64,000 nt of DNA from Ameyamaea chiangmaiensis (GTDB lineage: Bacteria > Pseudomonadota > Alphaproteobacteria > Acetobacterales > Acetobacteraceae), in contig NZ_BAPT01000040.1 of NCBI RefSeq assembly GCF_025995235.1, forward strand, positions 124,001 to 188,000. The letters run 5' to 3'. Within the stretch, counting starts at the first letter, position 1. Every line of letters begins with the position of its first letter. A program made the translations under genes and the position numbers. The notes under the pieces are model-generated. The model ran no database searches. It worked only from the letters and a program-made list of their open reading frames with translations, and had not been told where the DNA came from. Below are positions 48,334 through 58,302 of the stretch, one piece after another.

Positions 48334-49595
48334 GCCGCCAGTTCCGAGATGATGGAGGACAGGGGCGGCACGTTGGCGACCGGGCCGATACAGGCCAGGG
48401 TCGGCGCGGCGGTGAACACGCGCGTGGCTGTTGCGCGGATGTCGTCCACCGTCACGGCATCGATCTTGGCCACGGTTTCGTGTGTGGGGATCACGCGTCC
48501 GAACAGTTGCAACTGGCGAGCGACCTGCTCGCAACGCGCGCCGGTGCTTTCGAGCGACATCAACAGCGACGATTTCAGCTGCGCGCGTGCCCGGCTGAGT
48601 TCCGCCGTGTCGATCTCGCGGCGCACCTTGGCGAGTTCATCCAGCACGACCGGCACGAGGGTCCGTGCCTCGTCCTCGCCCGTGCCGGCGTAAATGCCGA
48701 ACAGTCCGCTGTCCACGAACGGGGCGGTGAACGAGTAGATCGAATAGACCAGACCGCGTTTCTCCCGCACTTCCTGAAACAGGCGCGACGACATCCCGCC
48801 GCCCAGCAGCGTCGACAGCAGGATCGTGGGGTAATAGTCGGGATCGCCATACCCGACCGATGGAAAGCCCATCACGAGATGCGCCTGATCTAGGTCGCGC
48901 TCGACGCGCAATTCGCCCCCGGCGTAGTGGGCGGCGACATGGCGTGGGGACGTATGGGTCGGAAGGTCGGCAAAGTGCCGCTCAACCAGTTCGACCACCC
49001 GCTGATGCTCGAGATTGCCGACGGCGGTCACGACCATGTTGGGGGCGGTGTAGTGGCGCTGCATGTAGGCCGTCAGCGTCTCGCGCGGCATCGTGCGGAT
49101 CAGCGCCTCCGGCCCCAGTGTGGGACGCCCCATGGGCTGGTTCGGGAAGGCCGTTTCCTGGAAATGGTCGAAGATGATGTCGTCGGGGGTGTCGTTCGCC
49201 TGTCCGATTTCCTGCAGGATGACGCCGCGCTCGCGCTCCAGCTCATCGGGTTCGAGGACGGAATGCGTCAGGATATCGCCGATGATGTCGGCGCCGAGAG
49301 CCAGATCCTCTTTCAGAAGCTTGACGTAGTAGGCCGTCTGCTCCCGTGCGGTGTAGGCGTTGATATGACCGCCGACATTCTCGATTTCCTCGGCGATCCG
49401 GACGGCGGAGCGGGACGTGGTCCCCTTGAAGGCCATGTGCTCGAGGAAATGCGAGACCCCGTTTTCCGACGCCTCCTCATCGCGCGTGCCGGTGCCGACA
49501 TAGGCACCGAACGAGACGGTTTCCACGCGGTCCATGCGTTCGGTGGCGACGGTCAGGCCGGAGGGTAGGCGGGTGATCTGGATCGGATCGGTCAT
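48330..49595 (-). CDS. M16 family zinc peptidase (processing peptidase-like)
   Basis: A 421-residue metallopeptidase like the mitochondrial processing peptidase beta subunit. The inverted zinc motif His49-x2-Glu52-His53 is in SHFLEHMAFKG, with the further Glu in GVILQEIGQ. The substrate-binding GGGMSSRLFQEVREKRGLVY region is complete. AGGA lies seven bases before ATG 49595. The gene sits between thrC (65 bases upstream) and pmbA (ATGA overlap), an order also seen in other alphaproteobacteria. It probably acts on short or misfolded peptides. Confidence 0.94.
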   Translation of the reverse strand: MTDPIQITRLPSGLTVATERMDRVETVSFGAYVGTGTRDEEASENGVSHFLEHMAFKGTTSRSAVRIAEEIENVGGHINAYTAREQTAYYVKLLKEDLALGADIIGDILTHSVLEPDELERERGVILQEIGQANDTPDDIIFDHFQETAFPNQPMGRPTLGPEALIRTMPRETLTAYMQRHYTAPNMVVTAVGNLEHQRVVELVERHFADLPTHTSPRHVAAHYAGGELRVERDLDQAHLVMGFPSVGYGDPDYYPTILLSTLLGGGMSSRLFQEVREKRGLVYSIYSFTAPFVDSGLFGIYAGTGEDEARTLVPVVLDELAKVRREIDTAELSRARAQLKSSLLMSLESTGARCEQVARQLQLFGRVIPTHETVAKIDAVTVDDIRATATRVFTAAPTLACIGPVANVPPLSSIISELAA

Positions 49596-49660
49596 GCGTG
49601 TCCTGTCGGGCACGGCCGCGGCGCGGCCGGCGTTATCGGTGCCCTCGCGGGCGGGTCGTC

Positions 49661-51058
49661 TCAGCTATTGGACAGCACCAGGCTGCGGACCGCGTCCTCG
49701 ACGAGCCCAAGGTCATTCTCCACGACCCGGAAGCGTTCCTCGCGCTCGAAAAGATCGGCCAGATGCTCGGGCAGCGCCGGGCGTAGGCCGGTGGCGGCCT
49801 CCATGGCGTCGGGGAACTTGGCCGGGTGCGCCGTGGCCATGGCGATCATGGGAACGCCGGGCTCGCGCGCGGCACGACCGGCGGCGATGCCGATGGCGCT
49901 GTGCGGGTCGGCCAGATAGTGGCTGTTGTCATACAGGGACCGGATTTCGGCACGCGTACCGTCATCGTCAAGGGCAATGCCGGAGAACAGCGCCGTTGCC
50001 CGGCGCCAGGCGTCGGGGTCGATATTCATGCGCCCGGTCTTGCGGAAGTCCATCATCATGGTGGCGCAGGCATCGGCGTCACGATCGAGAAGCTCGAACA
50101 AAAGCCGCTCGAAGTTCGACGAGACCTGAATGTCCATCGATGGCGACAGGCTTGGCACGACGGCACGCATCGACATGTCGTTGTCGTGCAGGAAACGGCT
50201 GAGGATGTCGTTGCGGTTCGAGCCGATGGCGAAATGCCTGATCGGCAGGCCCATCTGGCGCGCGACCCACGCGGCCAGCACGTTGCCGAAATTGCCGGTG
50301 GGCACAGCGAAGGAAACCTCGCGGTCGGGCGCGCCCATGGCCAGCGCCGCGTGGACGTAATACGCCACCTGTGCCGCGATACGGGCCCAGTTGATCGAAT
50401 TGACGGCCGAGAGGTGCATGTCGCGGCGGAACACGACGTCCGCGAACATGGCCTTCACCAGGTCCTGGCAGTCGTCGAATGTGCCCTGGATGGCGAGATT
50501 GCCGATGTTGGGGGCCTTGACGGTGGTCATCTGACGCCGTTGCACTTCGGACGTGCGGCCTTCGGGATGCAGGATCACGACATTGATGCGGGCGCGGTTG
50601 GCAAATGCCTCGATCGCCGCCGAGCCAGTGTCGCCCGAGGTGGCGCCGACGATCGTCAGGGTCTCGCCGCGGGACGCCAGAACGTGCTCGAACAGATGGC
50701 CGAGCAGTTGCATCGCCATGTCCTTGAACGCCAGCGTCGGGCCGTGGAACAGCTCCTTGACGAACAGGCCATCCTCGACTTCGGTCACCGGCACGATCGC
50801 CGGATGATCGAACCCGGCATAGGCCGCCGTGGTCATCTTCATCAGGTCTGCTTCGGTCAGGCAGCCGGCGGCGAACGGCGCGATGACCCGCGCCGCCAGC
50901 GCGGGGTAAGACAGCCCGCGCATGGCGCGCCAGTCGGCGTCCGAGAAGGTCGGCCATGTCTGGGGCACATAAAGGCCGCCGTCTTCGGCCAGACCGGCGA
51001 GCAGAACTTCGGAGAAGGAACGGACCGGCGCTTGTCCGCGCGTCGAAATGTAGTGCAT
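49661..51058 (-). CDS. thrC: Threonine synthase ThrC
   Basis: A 465-residue PLP enzyme that makes threonine from O-phosphohomoserine. The PLP Lys112 lies in TLAFKDMAMQ, the SGDTGSAAIEAF and phosphate-binding VPTGNFGNVLA are intact. The frame starts at ATG 51070, but ATG 51058 (MHYISTRG) matches the family start. No other threonine pathway genes are nearby. It is followed by the M16 peptidase gene. Confidence 0.96.
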   Translation of the reverse strand: MHYISTRGQAPVRSFSEVLLAGLAEDGGLYVPQTWPTFSDADWRAMRGLSYPALAARVIAPFAAGCLTEADLMKMTTAAYAGFDHPAIVPVTEVEDGLFVKELFHGPTLAFKDMAMQLLGHLFEHVLASRGETLTIVGATSGDTGSAAIEAFANRARINVVILHPEGRTSEVQRRQMTTVKAPNIGNLAIQGTFDDCQDLVKAMFADVVFRRDMHLSAVNSINWARIAAQVAYYVHAALAMGAPDREVSFAVPTGNFGNVLAAWVARQMGLPIRHFAIGSNRNDILSRFLHDNDMSMRAVVPSLSPSMDIQVSSNFERLLFELLDRDADACATMMMDFRKTGRMNIDPDAWRRATALFSGIALDDDGTRAEIRSLYDNSHYLADPHSAIGIAAGRAAREPGVPMIAMATAHPAKFPDAMEAATGLRPALPEHLADLFEREERFRVVENDLGLVEDAVRSLVLSNS

Positions 51059-51136
51059 GGCCGCGATCATAGTCGCATCAGGGCCCGGCGCGAAGGGGCA
51101 AGCTCATGCGCTGGGAATAGGGATGGTCAGCCGGGA

Positions 51137-52186
51137 TCAGGGGCGGATGGCGAACAGGACGGAGGATGGTGCCGGCGCGGGCGCATGCTTGAACGCGGCA
51201 CTCTGATCGACACGGGAGACGGGCACATAGACCGTCCCGTCCGCGCCGACCGCAGGGCCCGTCGGCCAGGTCAGGCGCGGATCGGCAAGCAGCGTCGCCG
51301 GGATACGGCCGACGGTGAAGCTGTCGATCGCGTGGCGTTCGGGCTTGGCGAAATAGAGCGTGCCGTCCGGGCCGGTGGCGACGCCGCCAAGCGTTCCGGT
51401 CATTTCCCACAGGGTGAGGCCTTCCTGACGCTCGATATCGGTCACCATGGGGTCGGTCAGCAACGGCGTTCCAAGACGATACAGCGAGCCGCCCGGCGCC
51501 TGCAGATAGAGCCACTGTCCATCCGGGCTGAGCGCCAGCATCGACACGTTGGGCCGCGCGATGCCGCCATCGGGCAGATGCAGCGGCTGGCCGCCGATCA
51601 TGATCGGATGTTTCGCCGCGACCCCGGGTGCGTTTTCCATGAAACGCTTCATCGAGCCCGCGCGCAGATCGATGACAATGATGGCCGCAGCACCCGAGTC
51701 TCCCACAAACGCCGTGTCGCCATGCACCGCGACACCCGACAGGACGCTGCCGGGCCGGGTGGCATCGGGCCCGAGTGTGTAGACACGCGCGACGGTGTTC
51801 GACGACAGGTCGATACGTAGCAGGCGAGGGGCAGGGTGCTGCGCGGGCGGACTGACGGACAGGATACCGTTGTCGAGGACCCACAAGGCACCATCGGCGA
51901 CCGTCATTCCGGTCATGTTGGTCAGCGGTAAGGCCGTTCCGTCGGCAAGCCGGAAGGGAGCTACAGTGCCGCCGTGGATTTCGCTCAGGGCAGGACCGCT
52001 TCCGCCCAAGGCCGCCGTCGCCCCTACGAACAGGCGTCCGTCAGGAGTGATGGCACTTGTTGTCCAAATGGTGTCGTCTGCGTGCGCGACCTCGGTCAGT
52101 GTAGCGGCGTGAACGACAGGGGACGTGATGAGCGTGACGCCCAGGAGAAGAAGACGGAGCGTGTGGCGGACGGCGGAACGGTTCAT
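51137..52186 (-). CDS. MRJP/yellow-like secreted beta-propeller protein
   Basis: A 349-residue exported protein; the signal peptide ends near VVHA (about residue 27). The mature part has beta-propeller repeats: SAITPDGRLFVG, LWVLDNGILSV, LLRIDLSSNTVARVYTLGPD, AFVGDSGAAAIIVIDL and LSPDGQWLYLQAPGGSLYR. This order matches the major royal jelly/yellow family found in bacteria. The function is unknown; lactonase-like sugar binding is only a guess. ATG 52186 is the start. No strict operon link to thrC is clear. Confidence 0.75.
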   Translation of the reverse strand: MNRSAVRHTLRLLLLGVTLITSPVVHAATLTEVAHADDTIWTTSAITPDGRLFVGATAALGGSGPALSEIHGGTVAPFRLADGTALPLTNMTGMTVADGALWVLDNGILSVSPPAQHPAPRLLRIDLSSNTVARVYTLGPDATRPGSVLSGVAVHGDTAFVGDSGAAAIIVIDLRAGSMKRFMENAPGVAAKHPIMIGGQPLHLPDGGIARPNVSMLALSPDGQWLYLQAPGGSLYRLGTPLLTDPMVTDIERQEGLTLWEMTGTLGGVATGPDGTLYFAKPERHAIDSFTVGRIPATLLADPRLTWPTGPAVGADGTVYVPVSRVDQSAAFKHAPAPAPSSVLFAIRP

Positions 52187-52208
52187 GCCCGAGGTTATAG
52201 CCCCGAAG

Positions 52209-52592
52209 TCACACAGTCGTGCAATCCGGCATCTGCGCGTCGGAGGGTTGTGTCGCGGACGGGCGTGACGGAAGTGGCTCCGCCTCCATCGTGGCGTTCA
52301 TGGCGATGATCTCCGCGGCATGGCGATGCGCGGGCGTTGCGAACGCCGCGGGACGGGGGTTTTCCAGCCATGGGGCATCATCGGCGACCGGCAGCAGCGT
52401 CGCGGCGTGCAGAAGCAGGGCCGCGTCGACGCTCTGACACGGTGTGCTCCACTGATTATGCGGCAACCGGCAGATATAACGGTTGTTCGTATCGATTCTG
52501 ACTTCGGACGAGAACTGGACGACTGACTGATGATGGCGAACGGTGACGAAGACAATACCGGGAATGGTTCCGGTTCTGCGCTCCACATGCAT
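52209..52592 (-). CDS. Unknown protein (127 aa) with strong ribosome site
   Basis: A minus-strand frame of 127 residues, starting MHVERRTGTIPGIVFV. A GAGGAGAG lies about four bases before ATG 52592, which supports real translation. The first 60 residues form predicted strands with two Cys (RYICRL and STPCQS); the C-terminal half is Ala/Pro/His-rich. It ends 22 bases before the MRJP-like gene on the same strand, so the two may be in one operon. No family is recognised. Confidence 0.5.
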   Translation of the reverse strand: MHVERRTGTIPGIVFVTVRHHQSVVQFSSEVRIDTNNRYICRLPHNQWSTPCQSVDAALLLHAATLLPVADDAPWLENPRPAAFATPAHRHAAEIIAMNATMEAEPLPSRPSATQPSDAQMPDCTTV

Positions 52593-52670
52593 GGCCCTCT
52601 CCTCGTCCACATGCTGGTGTCCGTGATCAGCCAACACCTTGACCTGAAGGATTGAAGATTTCGTTAATGC

Positions 52671-54536
52671 GTGGGTGACTTTTCCTTCCATGCGGATTTT
52701 CTCGTGACCGAGGTGTCCCACCTGCTGACGACCGCCGCCGACGCCTTGCGCACGGGTGACGATGCCGGGGCCGAGCGCCTGTACGCGCAGGTGTTGCGGC
52801 AGCAGCCGAAGAGCGCGACGGCGCTGCATGGGCTGGCCTGCATCGCCGGTCTGCGCGGGCGCGACGATCTGGCGATCGGTTTTGCCGGACGCGCGATCGC
52901 CCTGTCGCCCGAGCCCGTGTTTCATATCACGCTGGGGCAGGCACTGGCCGCGCGCGGGCATGTACGCGAAGGGCTGGCGGCGCTGCGGGTCGCCGTCCTG
53001 GGTGCGCCGGAGGACGGGCGGACGCACGCGGCCCTGGCCCATGTCCTGGAACGTGCGGGGCAATGGGAGGACGCGCGGCAGGCATGGATCGCCGCCGCGC
53101 GGCGCGCGCCCTTCGACGGCGCGGTATGGGTCGGCGTGGCGCGAACCTGTCGTCTGTGCGGGGATCCGGCTGCGGCACGGGACGCGGCGGACCGTGCCTG
53201 TGCGTGCGCGCCCGTCACAGTGGACGCGTTGCAGGAACGCGCGGCGGCACTCGCGGCACTCGGTCTGGAGTCGGATGCGGAGCGCGCGTTCGCCGCAGTG
53301 GTCTCACGCTGTCCGGATCATCCGGCGGCCCTGTCCAATCATGGGGCCGCGTTGTTCGCGCTCACGCGGCTTGACGAAGCGCGCGAGGTGCTGACGCGTT
53401 CGGTCGGGCTTGCGCCCGATGCGGCGGAAAGCTGGGTCAATCTGGGGCTGGTGGAGATGGCGCTCGGACATCTCGGCGCGGCGGCCGAGGCCCTGGAGCG
53501 GGCGGTTGCCCTGCGCCCGGACGACCCGAGGATACGCCTCAACCAGGCGACCCTATTCATGGAATACGGCCGTCTGGACGAGGCGAGCGCCGTCTACGAC
53601 GCGATTCTGGACAGGACGGGGCTGGAGCGCGCGGACGCCGCGCGAGCCCGTTTCAACCGCGCGACGGTGCGGCTGGCGCAGGGCGACTGGCACCGTGGTT
53701 GGGAGGACTTCGAGGCAAGGCACGCGCTGCTGCCCGAGGGGACTACCCATTTGCCCGACTGGGACGGCTCAGCCGGGGCAGGGCGCGTGCTGGTCGAAGC
53801 CGAGCAGGGGCTGGGAGACCAGATCCAGTTCCTGCGCGCCATCCCGGCGGCCGCCCGGCGTGTGCCCCTGTGCCTGATCGTGGCGGGTCCGCTCCGACGA
53901 CTCGTCCGGGACTGGTTGCGGGTGGAGGGCCTGGCCACACGAGTCAGTGTTCCGGACGGTGTGCCGGACCAGTGCGTGGCCAGATGTGCGCTCGGCAGCC
54001 TCACGGGGCGGCTGGAGCAGACGGAACCCCCAATATTTGTGCCCTATCTCGGGTCTCATCGCGTTCGGGTCCGTTCGGGCGTGCTGCGTGTCGGGCTGTG
54101 CTGGGGGGGCAATCCGTCCTATCGCTTCGATCGACGTCGCTCGATCGATCCGGCGCTTCTTGCCTGCCTTCAAACGGTGGATCACGTGCGGTTCGTCTCC
54201 CTTCAGTATGGCGTGACGACACTGCCTTTCGCGATGGAACAGCCGCCCTTCGACGATTTCGCATCCCTGCGCGACATTATCTCCGGTCTCGATCTGGTGA
54301 TCAGCGTCGACACGGCGGTGGCGCATCTTGCCGGCGCGATGGGATGTCCGGTGTGGCTGCTGAACCGTTTCGGAGGGGATTGGCGCTGGTTTCCGGCGCT
54401 GCGTTCCGACGGGAGGAGCGTCTGGTATCCATCCCTGCGAATCTGGCCGGTAGAGACCCCGGTCGAACCCCGTGTGGCCTGGACGGGTCTTTTGCGCGAT
54501 GTCGGCGAGGCGCTGACCCGCCTCGCCGAACCCTAG
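52671..54536 (+). CDS. TPR-repeat protein with glycosyltransferase-like C-terminal domain
   Basis: A 621-residue protein. Residues 10-330 are TPR-like helix pairs with Ala-rich consensus (AALSNHGAALFALTRLDEAR, SWVNLGLVEMALGHLGAAAE). The C-terminal 290 residues resemble GT9/GT41-like folds, with EQGLGDQIQFLRAIP as nucleotide-sugar site candidate and DLVISVDTAVAHLAGAMG near the end, a motif of GT9 ADP-heptose transferases. GTG 52671 opens the frame and GTG 52704 is an alternative; neither has a good ribosome site. It may glycosylate proteins or envelope sugars; the substrate is unknown. Confidence 0.8.
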   Translation: MGDFSFHADFLVTEVSHLLTTAADALRTGDDAGAERLYAQVLRQQPKSATALHGLACIAGLRGRDDLAIGFAGRAIALSPEPVFHITLGQALAARGHVREGLAALRVAVLGAPEDGRTHAALAHVLERAGQWEDARQAWIAAARRAPFDGAVWVGVARTCRLCGDPAAARDAADRACACAPVTVDALQERAAALAALGLESDAERAFAAVVSRCPDHPAALSNHGAALFALTRLDEAREVLTRSVGLAPDAAESWVNLGLVEMALGHLGAAAEALERAVALRPDDPRIRLNQATLFMEYGRLDEASAVYDAILDRTGLERADAARARFNRATVRLAQGDWHRGWEDFEARHALLPEGTTHLPDWDGSAGAGRVLVEAEQGLGDQIQFLRAIPAAARRVPLCLIVAGPLRRLVRDWLRVEGLATRVSVPDGVPDQCVARCALGSLTGRLEQTEPPIFVPYLGSHRVRVRSGVLRVGLCWGGNPSYRFDRRRSIDPALLACLQTVDHVRFVSLQYGVTTLPFAMEQPPFDDFASLRDIISGLDLVISVDTAVAHLAGAMGCPVWLLNRFGGDWRWFPALRSDGRSVWYPSLRIWPVETPVEPRVAWTGLLRDVGEALTRLAEP

Positions 54537-54601
54537 ACTGTTTCGGTTGCGCACTTTTTACGGCAGAATGTCGGTCATCATGAACGATGTCGGAGCCCCG
54601 T

Positions 54602-55342
54602 ATGTCTGCCCAGCCTTCCAACGCGGCGTTGCTGTTCGACGCGCCCGCCGTTGCCACATTGCGCGCCGATCTTGCGCTCGCCTTGCGGGCGGCCGCCCAT
54701 CACGGACTGGGCGAAGGGGTCTGCAACCATTTCTCGGTCATGATCCCGGACGCGGGCGACGTCTTCCTGCTCAATCCGCGTGGCCTGATGTGGCAGGAGG
54801 TGCAGGCCGACGATATCGTGCTGGTCGATGGTGAGGGCCGAAAGCTGGCGGGACGGCACGAGGTCGAGCGGTCGGCCATGTTCATTCACGCCGCCATCCA
54901 CCGCATCACGGGCAAGGTCTGCGTCCTGCACACGCACATGCCCTATGCCACCGCGCTGACGTTGACGGCCGCGTGCGGACCGGACACGACACTGTCGCAG
55001 AATGCGATGCGCTTTCACGGTCGCATCGCGCTCGACACCAACTACAACGGCTTCGCGTTCGATTCGACCGAAGGGGAGCGCATCGCGCGCGCCATGGGCA
55101 GCGCGGACATCGCGTTTCTGGGCAACCATGGCGTGGTCGTCTGCGCCGAACGCGTCGACTACGCCTACGACGACCTGTATTACCTTGAGCGCGCCTGTCA
55201 GGCTGAGGTGATCGCCCGCTCGTCCGGTCTGCCGCTCGTGCCGTGCTCGGACAACATGGCCGCCACCGTGGCTGAAGATGCCAAGGGTGACCGGATGCAG
55301 AGCGAGCTTTTCTTCAAGGCGCTGCGTCGTGTCCTGAGCTGA
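54602..55342 (+). CDS. Class II aldolase/adducin family protein
   Basis: A 246-residue zinc-dependent aldolase-fold protein. The His pair HTHMPYATAL and the later GNHGVVV give metal ligands, and the catalytic Glu candidate lies near GRHEVERSAMFIHAAI. GGAG lies six bases before ATG 54602. Bacterial members act as sugar-phosphate aldolases or decarboxylases, and many remain unassigned. It is convergent with glnD. Confidence 0.88.
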   Translation: MSAQPSNAALLFDAPAVATLRADLALALRAAAHHGLGEGVCNHFSVMIPDAGDVFLLNPRGLMWQEVQADDIVLVDGEGRKLAGRHEVERSAMFIHAAIHRITGKVCVLHTHMPYATALTLTAACGPDTTLSQNAMRFHGRIALDTNYNGFAFDSTEGERIARAMGSADIAFLGNHGVVVCAERVDYAYDDLYYLERACQAEVIARSSGLPLVPCSDNMAATVAEDAKGDRMQSELFFKALRRVLS

Positions 55343-55358
55343 CGACGCCTGCGGCGCG

Positions 55359-58238
55359 TCAGGCGATCATGCTCTCCCGCGCCAGACCCTCCGGCACGAT
55401 CCGCTCCTCCGCGTCGCGCAGGACGGTCAGGATGCGTTGACGGATGTCGCGCAGGCGGCGTTCGTCGGTGATCTTCAGGCCGAACAGGTCGCGCACATAG
55501 AACACGTCCACCGCGCGCATGCCGTAGGTCGTGACGTGGGCGGAGCCGATCTGAAGGCTCTCCCCGTTCATGGCGTCAGTCACATCGTGCAGCAGGCCGG
55601 GCCGGTCGCGGCCGTTGACCTCGATCACCGTGTAGGAATTCGAGGCGCGGTTATCGACGACCACGCGTGGCGGCACGTGAATGGCCCGCATCCGGCGCGC
55701 ATACAGCGCGCGCGTGTTCTTGGCGATTTCCTGCGTCAGGTTGATGCGACCGGCCAGCGTCTGTTCCACCAGATGGCCAAGCCGGGCGAGCTGCTGTGGC
55801 TCGGTGAACGCTTCGCCCATCGCGTCCTGGATCCAGAATGTGTCGAGCGCCATGCCATTGGTCAGGGTGTGAACCCGGGCATCGACGATCGATGCGCCGG
55901 CCACGGCGAGAGCACCCGCGATATGGGAAAACAGGCCGGCATGGTCGGTGGTGTAGATCGTCATTTCCGTCACGCCGCGCAGCGGCACGGGCATGCACTC
56001 GACGGTCAGCGGCGCATGGCGGGCCTCAGAATCCCGGATCAGGCGCGCATGACGGTGATGCGTGTCCTGATCGAACGAGAGCCAGTAACCGGCATAGCCG
56101 AGGCGCAGGAAATGCTCGATATCGCGCGGTACGAAATCGTCGGCTTCCAGAAGTTCGGCCACGCCGTCCTTCGCGTGCGCGACGCGCAGGTCGCGCTCGG
56201 TCGTGGCAAGGCCGCCTTCGAGGACTTCGGCGACCCGGGTGTAGAGTTCCCGCAGCAGCGTTGCCTTCCACGCGTTCCACACGCGCGGGCTGACCGCGCG
56301 CATATCGACGATGGTCAGCAACAGCAAAAGCCGCAGCCGCTCGGGCGACTGGATGATATCGGCGAGATCGAGAATGGTCTTGGGGTCGTCGATGTCGCGC
56401 TGGAACGCGGTGTGGCTGAGCAGCAGATGATGCAGCACCAGCCACGACACGGTCTCCGTTTCCTCGCCGTTCAGGCCAAGGCGAGGGCATACGTCCATCG
56501 CCAGTTCGGACCCGATTTCGGAGTGGTCGCCGCCGCGTCCCTTGGCGATGTCATGCATCACCACGGCCATATAGAGCGCCCGTCGCGATTGCAGATCACG
56601 CGCCAGTTCGTAGGCCACCGGGATTTCGTCGGCCATCGTGCCGTGTTCGAGGCAGTGCATGAGGCGCACGGCCTCGATCGTATGCTCGTCGACGGTAAAG
56701 ATATGATAGGTGTCGAACTGCATCTGCCCGACGATGCGTGACCAGTCGGGCAGCAGCCGCCCCATGATTCCGGTCTCGTTGAGAATACGCAGCACACGGG
56801 TGCTGTCGTCGTCGCGGTGCTCGCCAAAGGTGCGCTGGGCGGCGGGTTCGGCGGACGAGGCGGCGGCCAGCTCCTGAAGCGGCGGTGGCCCGCAGAGAAG
56901 ATCGAGAAAAAGCTCTGACGCGGTCGGATCGTCGCGAAGGGCGCCTGCACCGCGTTCCCATCGGATCAGTTGCTGCATGGCCAGCGGATGGATGGGGCAA
57001 TGGCGGATGCGTGACCATCGCAGCAGTTCGAGCATCAGGATCGGGTCCTTCTCGAACGCGTCGGCGCGGATCGGCAGCACCTTGTCGTCGATCAGGGTAA
57101 ACCCCTCGTTCTGCATCACCGCGTCCGGCGGCGCCGAATTCTGCACCGGACCCAGCGCACGCCGCAGGACGGCCGGTTCGAGCACATGCGTCAGGCGCAT
57201 GACCTCGCGCACCGTCAGGAAATAATGGCGCATGAAACGCTCCACGCCCGCCTGACGGCCGTGATGCGTGTAGCCCATGCGCGCGCCGACCACGGGCTGC
57301 ATGTCGAAGGTCAGGCGTTCCTCGGCGCGACCGGCGACGTAATGGAGGTGCAGGCGAACCGTCCACAGGAAGTCCCACGCGCGGCGCGCGCGCACGGCCT
57401 CGTGGTCGGTCAGCAGGCCGAAGGTCGCAAAACCCGGTGCCATGAGGTCGGACACATGCCGCGCGCCGAAGGTATAGCGGCACATCCAGTAGAGGGTCTG
57501 GAGATCACGCAGCGCGCCGCGCCCCTCCTTGACGTTGGGTTCGACCAGATAAGGGCTCTCGCCGAAGCGCAGGTGGCGCTGATGGCGTTCCTCGCGCTTG
57601 TCGTGGATGAAACGGGGCGCGCCCGCGTCGATGCAGGCCAGGATGAACCGGGCCTCGAACATTGCGAACAGACGCGAGTCACCCCACAGCAGACGCGCGT
57701 CCAGCAGGGTCGTGCGGACGGTCGTGTCCGAGTCGGCCTCGGCGATGCATTGCGAGATCGAGCGCGTGGCATGCCCGACGCGCAGGCCGAGATCCCACAG
57801 AAAATACAGGATGTATTCGACCAGGCGGATGATGTCGTCGCCCGGTTCGTCCTGTGTCAGGAACAGAAGGTCGATGTCGCTGAACGGGGCCAGCAGCCCG
57901 CGCCCATAGCCGCCTGTGGCCGCAACCACGAACGGCGCGTCGAGGGAGGAGTTCTGGAGCGGATCGTTCTGCCCGACGGCGCTGCGCGCATGGAGGCACA
58001 GGCACTCGATCAGCCCGTCGGCCAGGCCGGCGAGATGTTTGGCGGCGACGGCACCCTTGATGCGACGTGCCTCGAACGCCTCCCGGATATCGCCCTGGTA
58101 GCGGCCCAGATGACGGCGGAACAGGCCCACGGCGACGTCGCGGGGCACGACGCCGTCGACCTCCGCTTCGGTCAGTGCTGTCCGGAGATGGCGGCGCATG
58201 TCGTTGACGGACGTCAGCGGGTCAGGATCGGTTGGCAT
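55359..58238 (-). CDS. glnD: Bifunctional PII uridylyltransferase GlnD
   Basis: A 959-residue nitrogen sensor that attaches or removes UMP from PII protein according to glutamine. The nucleotidyltransferase site has GGYGRG (109-114) and Asp121-x-Asp123; the HD domain has MHDIAKGRGGDHSE; two ACT domains at the C-terminus bind glutamine (TDHAGLFSHIAGAL and RDRPGLLHDVTDAM). ATG 58238 is chosen over an upstream frame start because similarity begins there. It follows mutS by 64 bases. It links to gltDB through ammonia control. Confidence 0.96.
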   Translation of the reverse strand: MPTDPDPLTSVNDMRRHLRTALTEAEVDGVVPRDVAVGLFRRHLGRYQGDIREAFEARRIKGAVAAKHLAGLADGLIECLCLHARSAVGQNDPLQNSSLDAPFVVAATGGYGRGLLAPFSDIDLLFLTQDEPGDDIIRLVEYILYFLWDLGLRVGHATRSISQCIAEADSDTTVRTTLLDARLLWGDSRLFAMFEARFILACIDAGAPRFIHDKREERHQRHLRFGESPYLVEPNVKEGRGALRDLQTLYWMCRYTFGARHVSDLMAPGFATFGLLTDHEAVRARRAWDFLWTVRLHLHYVAGRAEERLTFDMQPVVGARMGYTHHGRQAGVERFMRHYFLTVREVMRLTHVLEPAVLRRALGPVQNSAPPDAVMQNEGFTLIDDKVLPIRADAFEKDPILMLELLRWSRIRHCPIHPLAMQQLIRWERGAGALRDDPTASELFLDLLCGPPPLQELAAASSAEPAAQRTFGEHRDDDSTRVLRILNETGIMGRLLPDWSRIVGQMQFDTYHIFTVDEHTIEAVRLMHCLEHGTMADEIPVAYELARDLQSRRALYMAVVMHDIAKGRGGDHSEIGSELAMDVCPRLGLNGEETETVSWLVLHHLLLSHTAFQRDIDDPKTILDLADIIQSPERLRLLLLLTIVDMRAVSPRVWNAWKATLLRELYTRVAEVLEGGLATTERDLRVAHAKDGVAELLEADDFVPRDIEHFLRLGYAGYWLSFDQDTHHRHARLIRDSEARHAPLTVECMPVPLRGVTEMTIYTTDHAGLFSHIAGALAVAGASIVDARVHTLTNGMALDTFWIQDAMGEAFTEPQQLARLGHLVEQTLAGRINLTQEIAKNTRALYARRMRAIHVPPRVVVDNRASNSYTVIEVNGRDRPGLLHDVTDAMNGESLQIGSAHVTTYGMRAVDVFYVRDLFGLKITDERRLRDIRQRILTVLRDAEERIVPEGLARESMIA

Positions 58239-58302
58239 CACCGGAGCGTGCGGGCCTTGTCGCAAGAGAGACACGAGAACGCCGTGGGTTCGGCGCGAAC
58301 AC

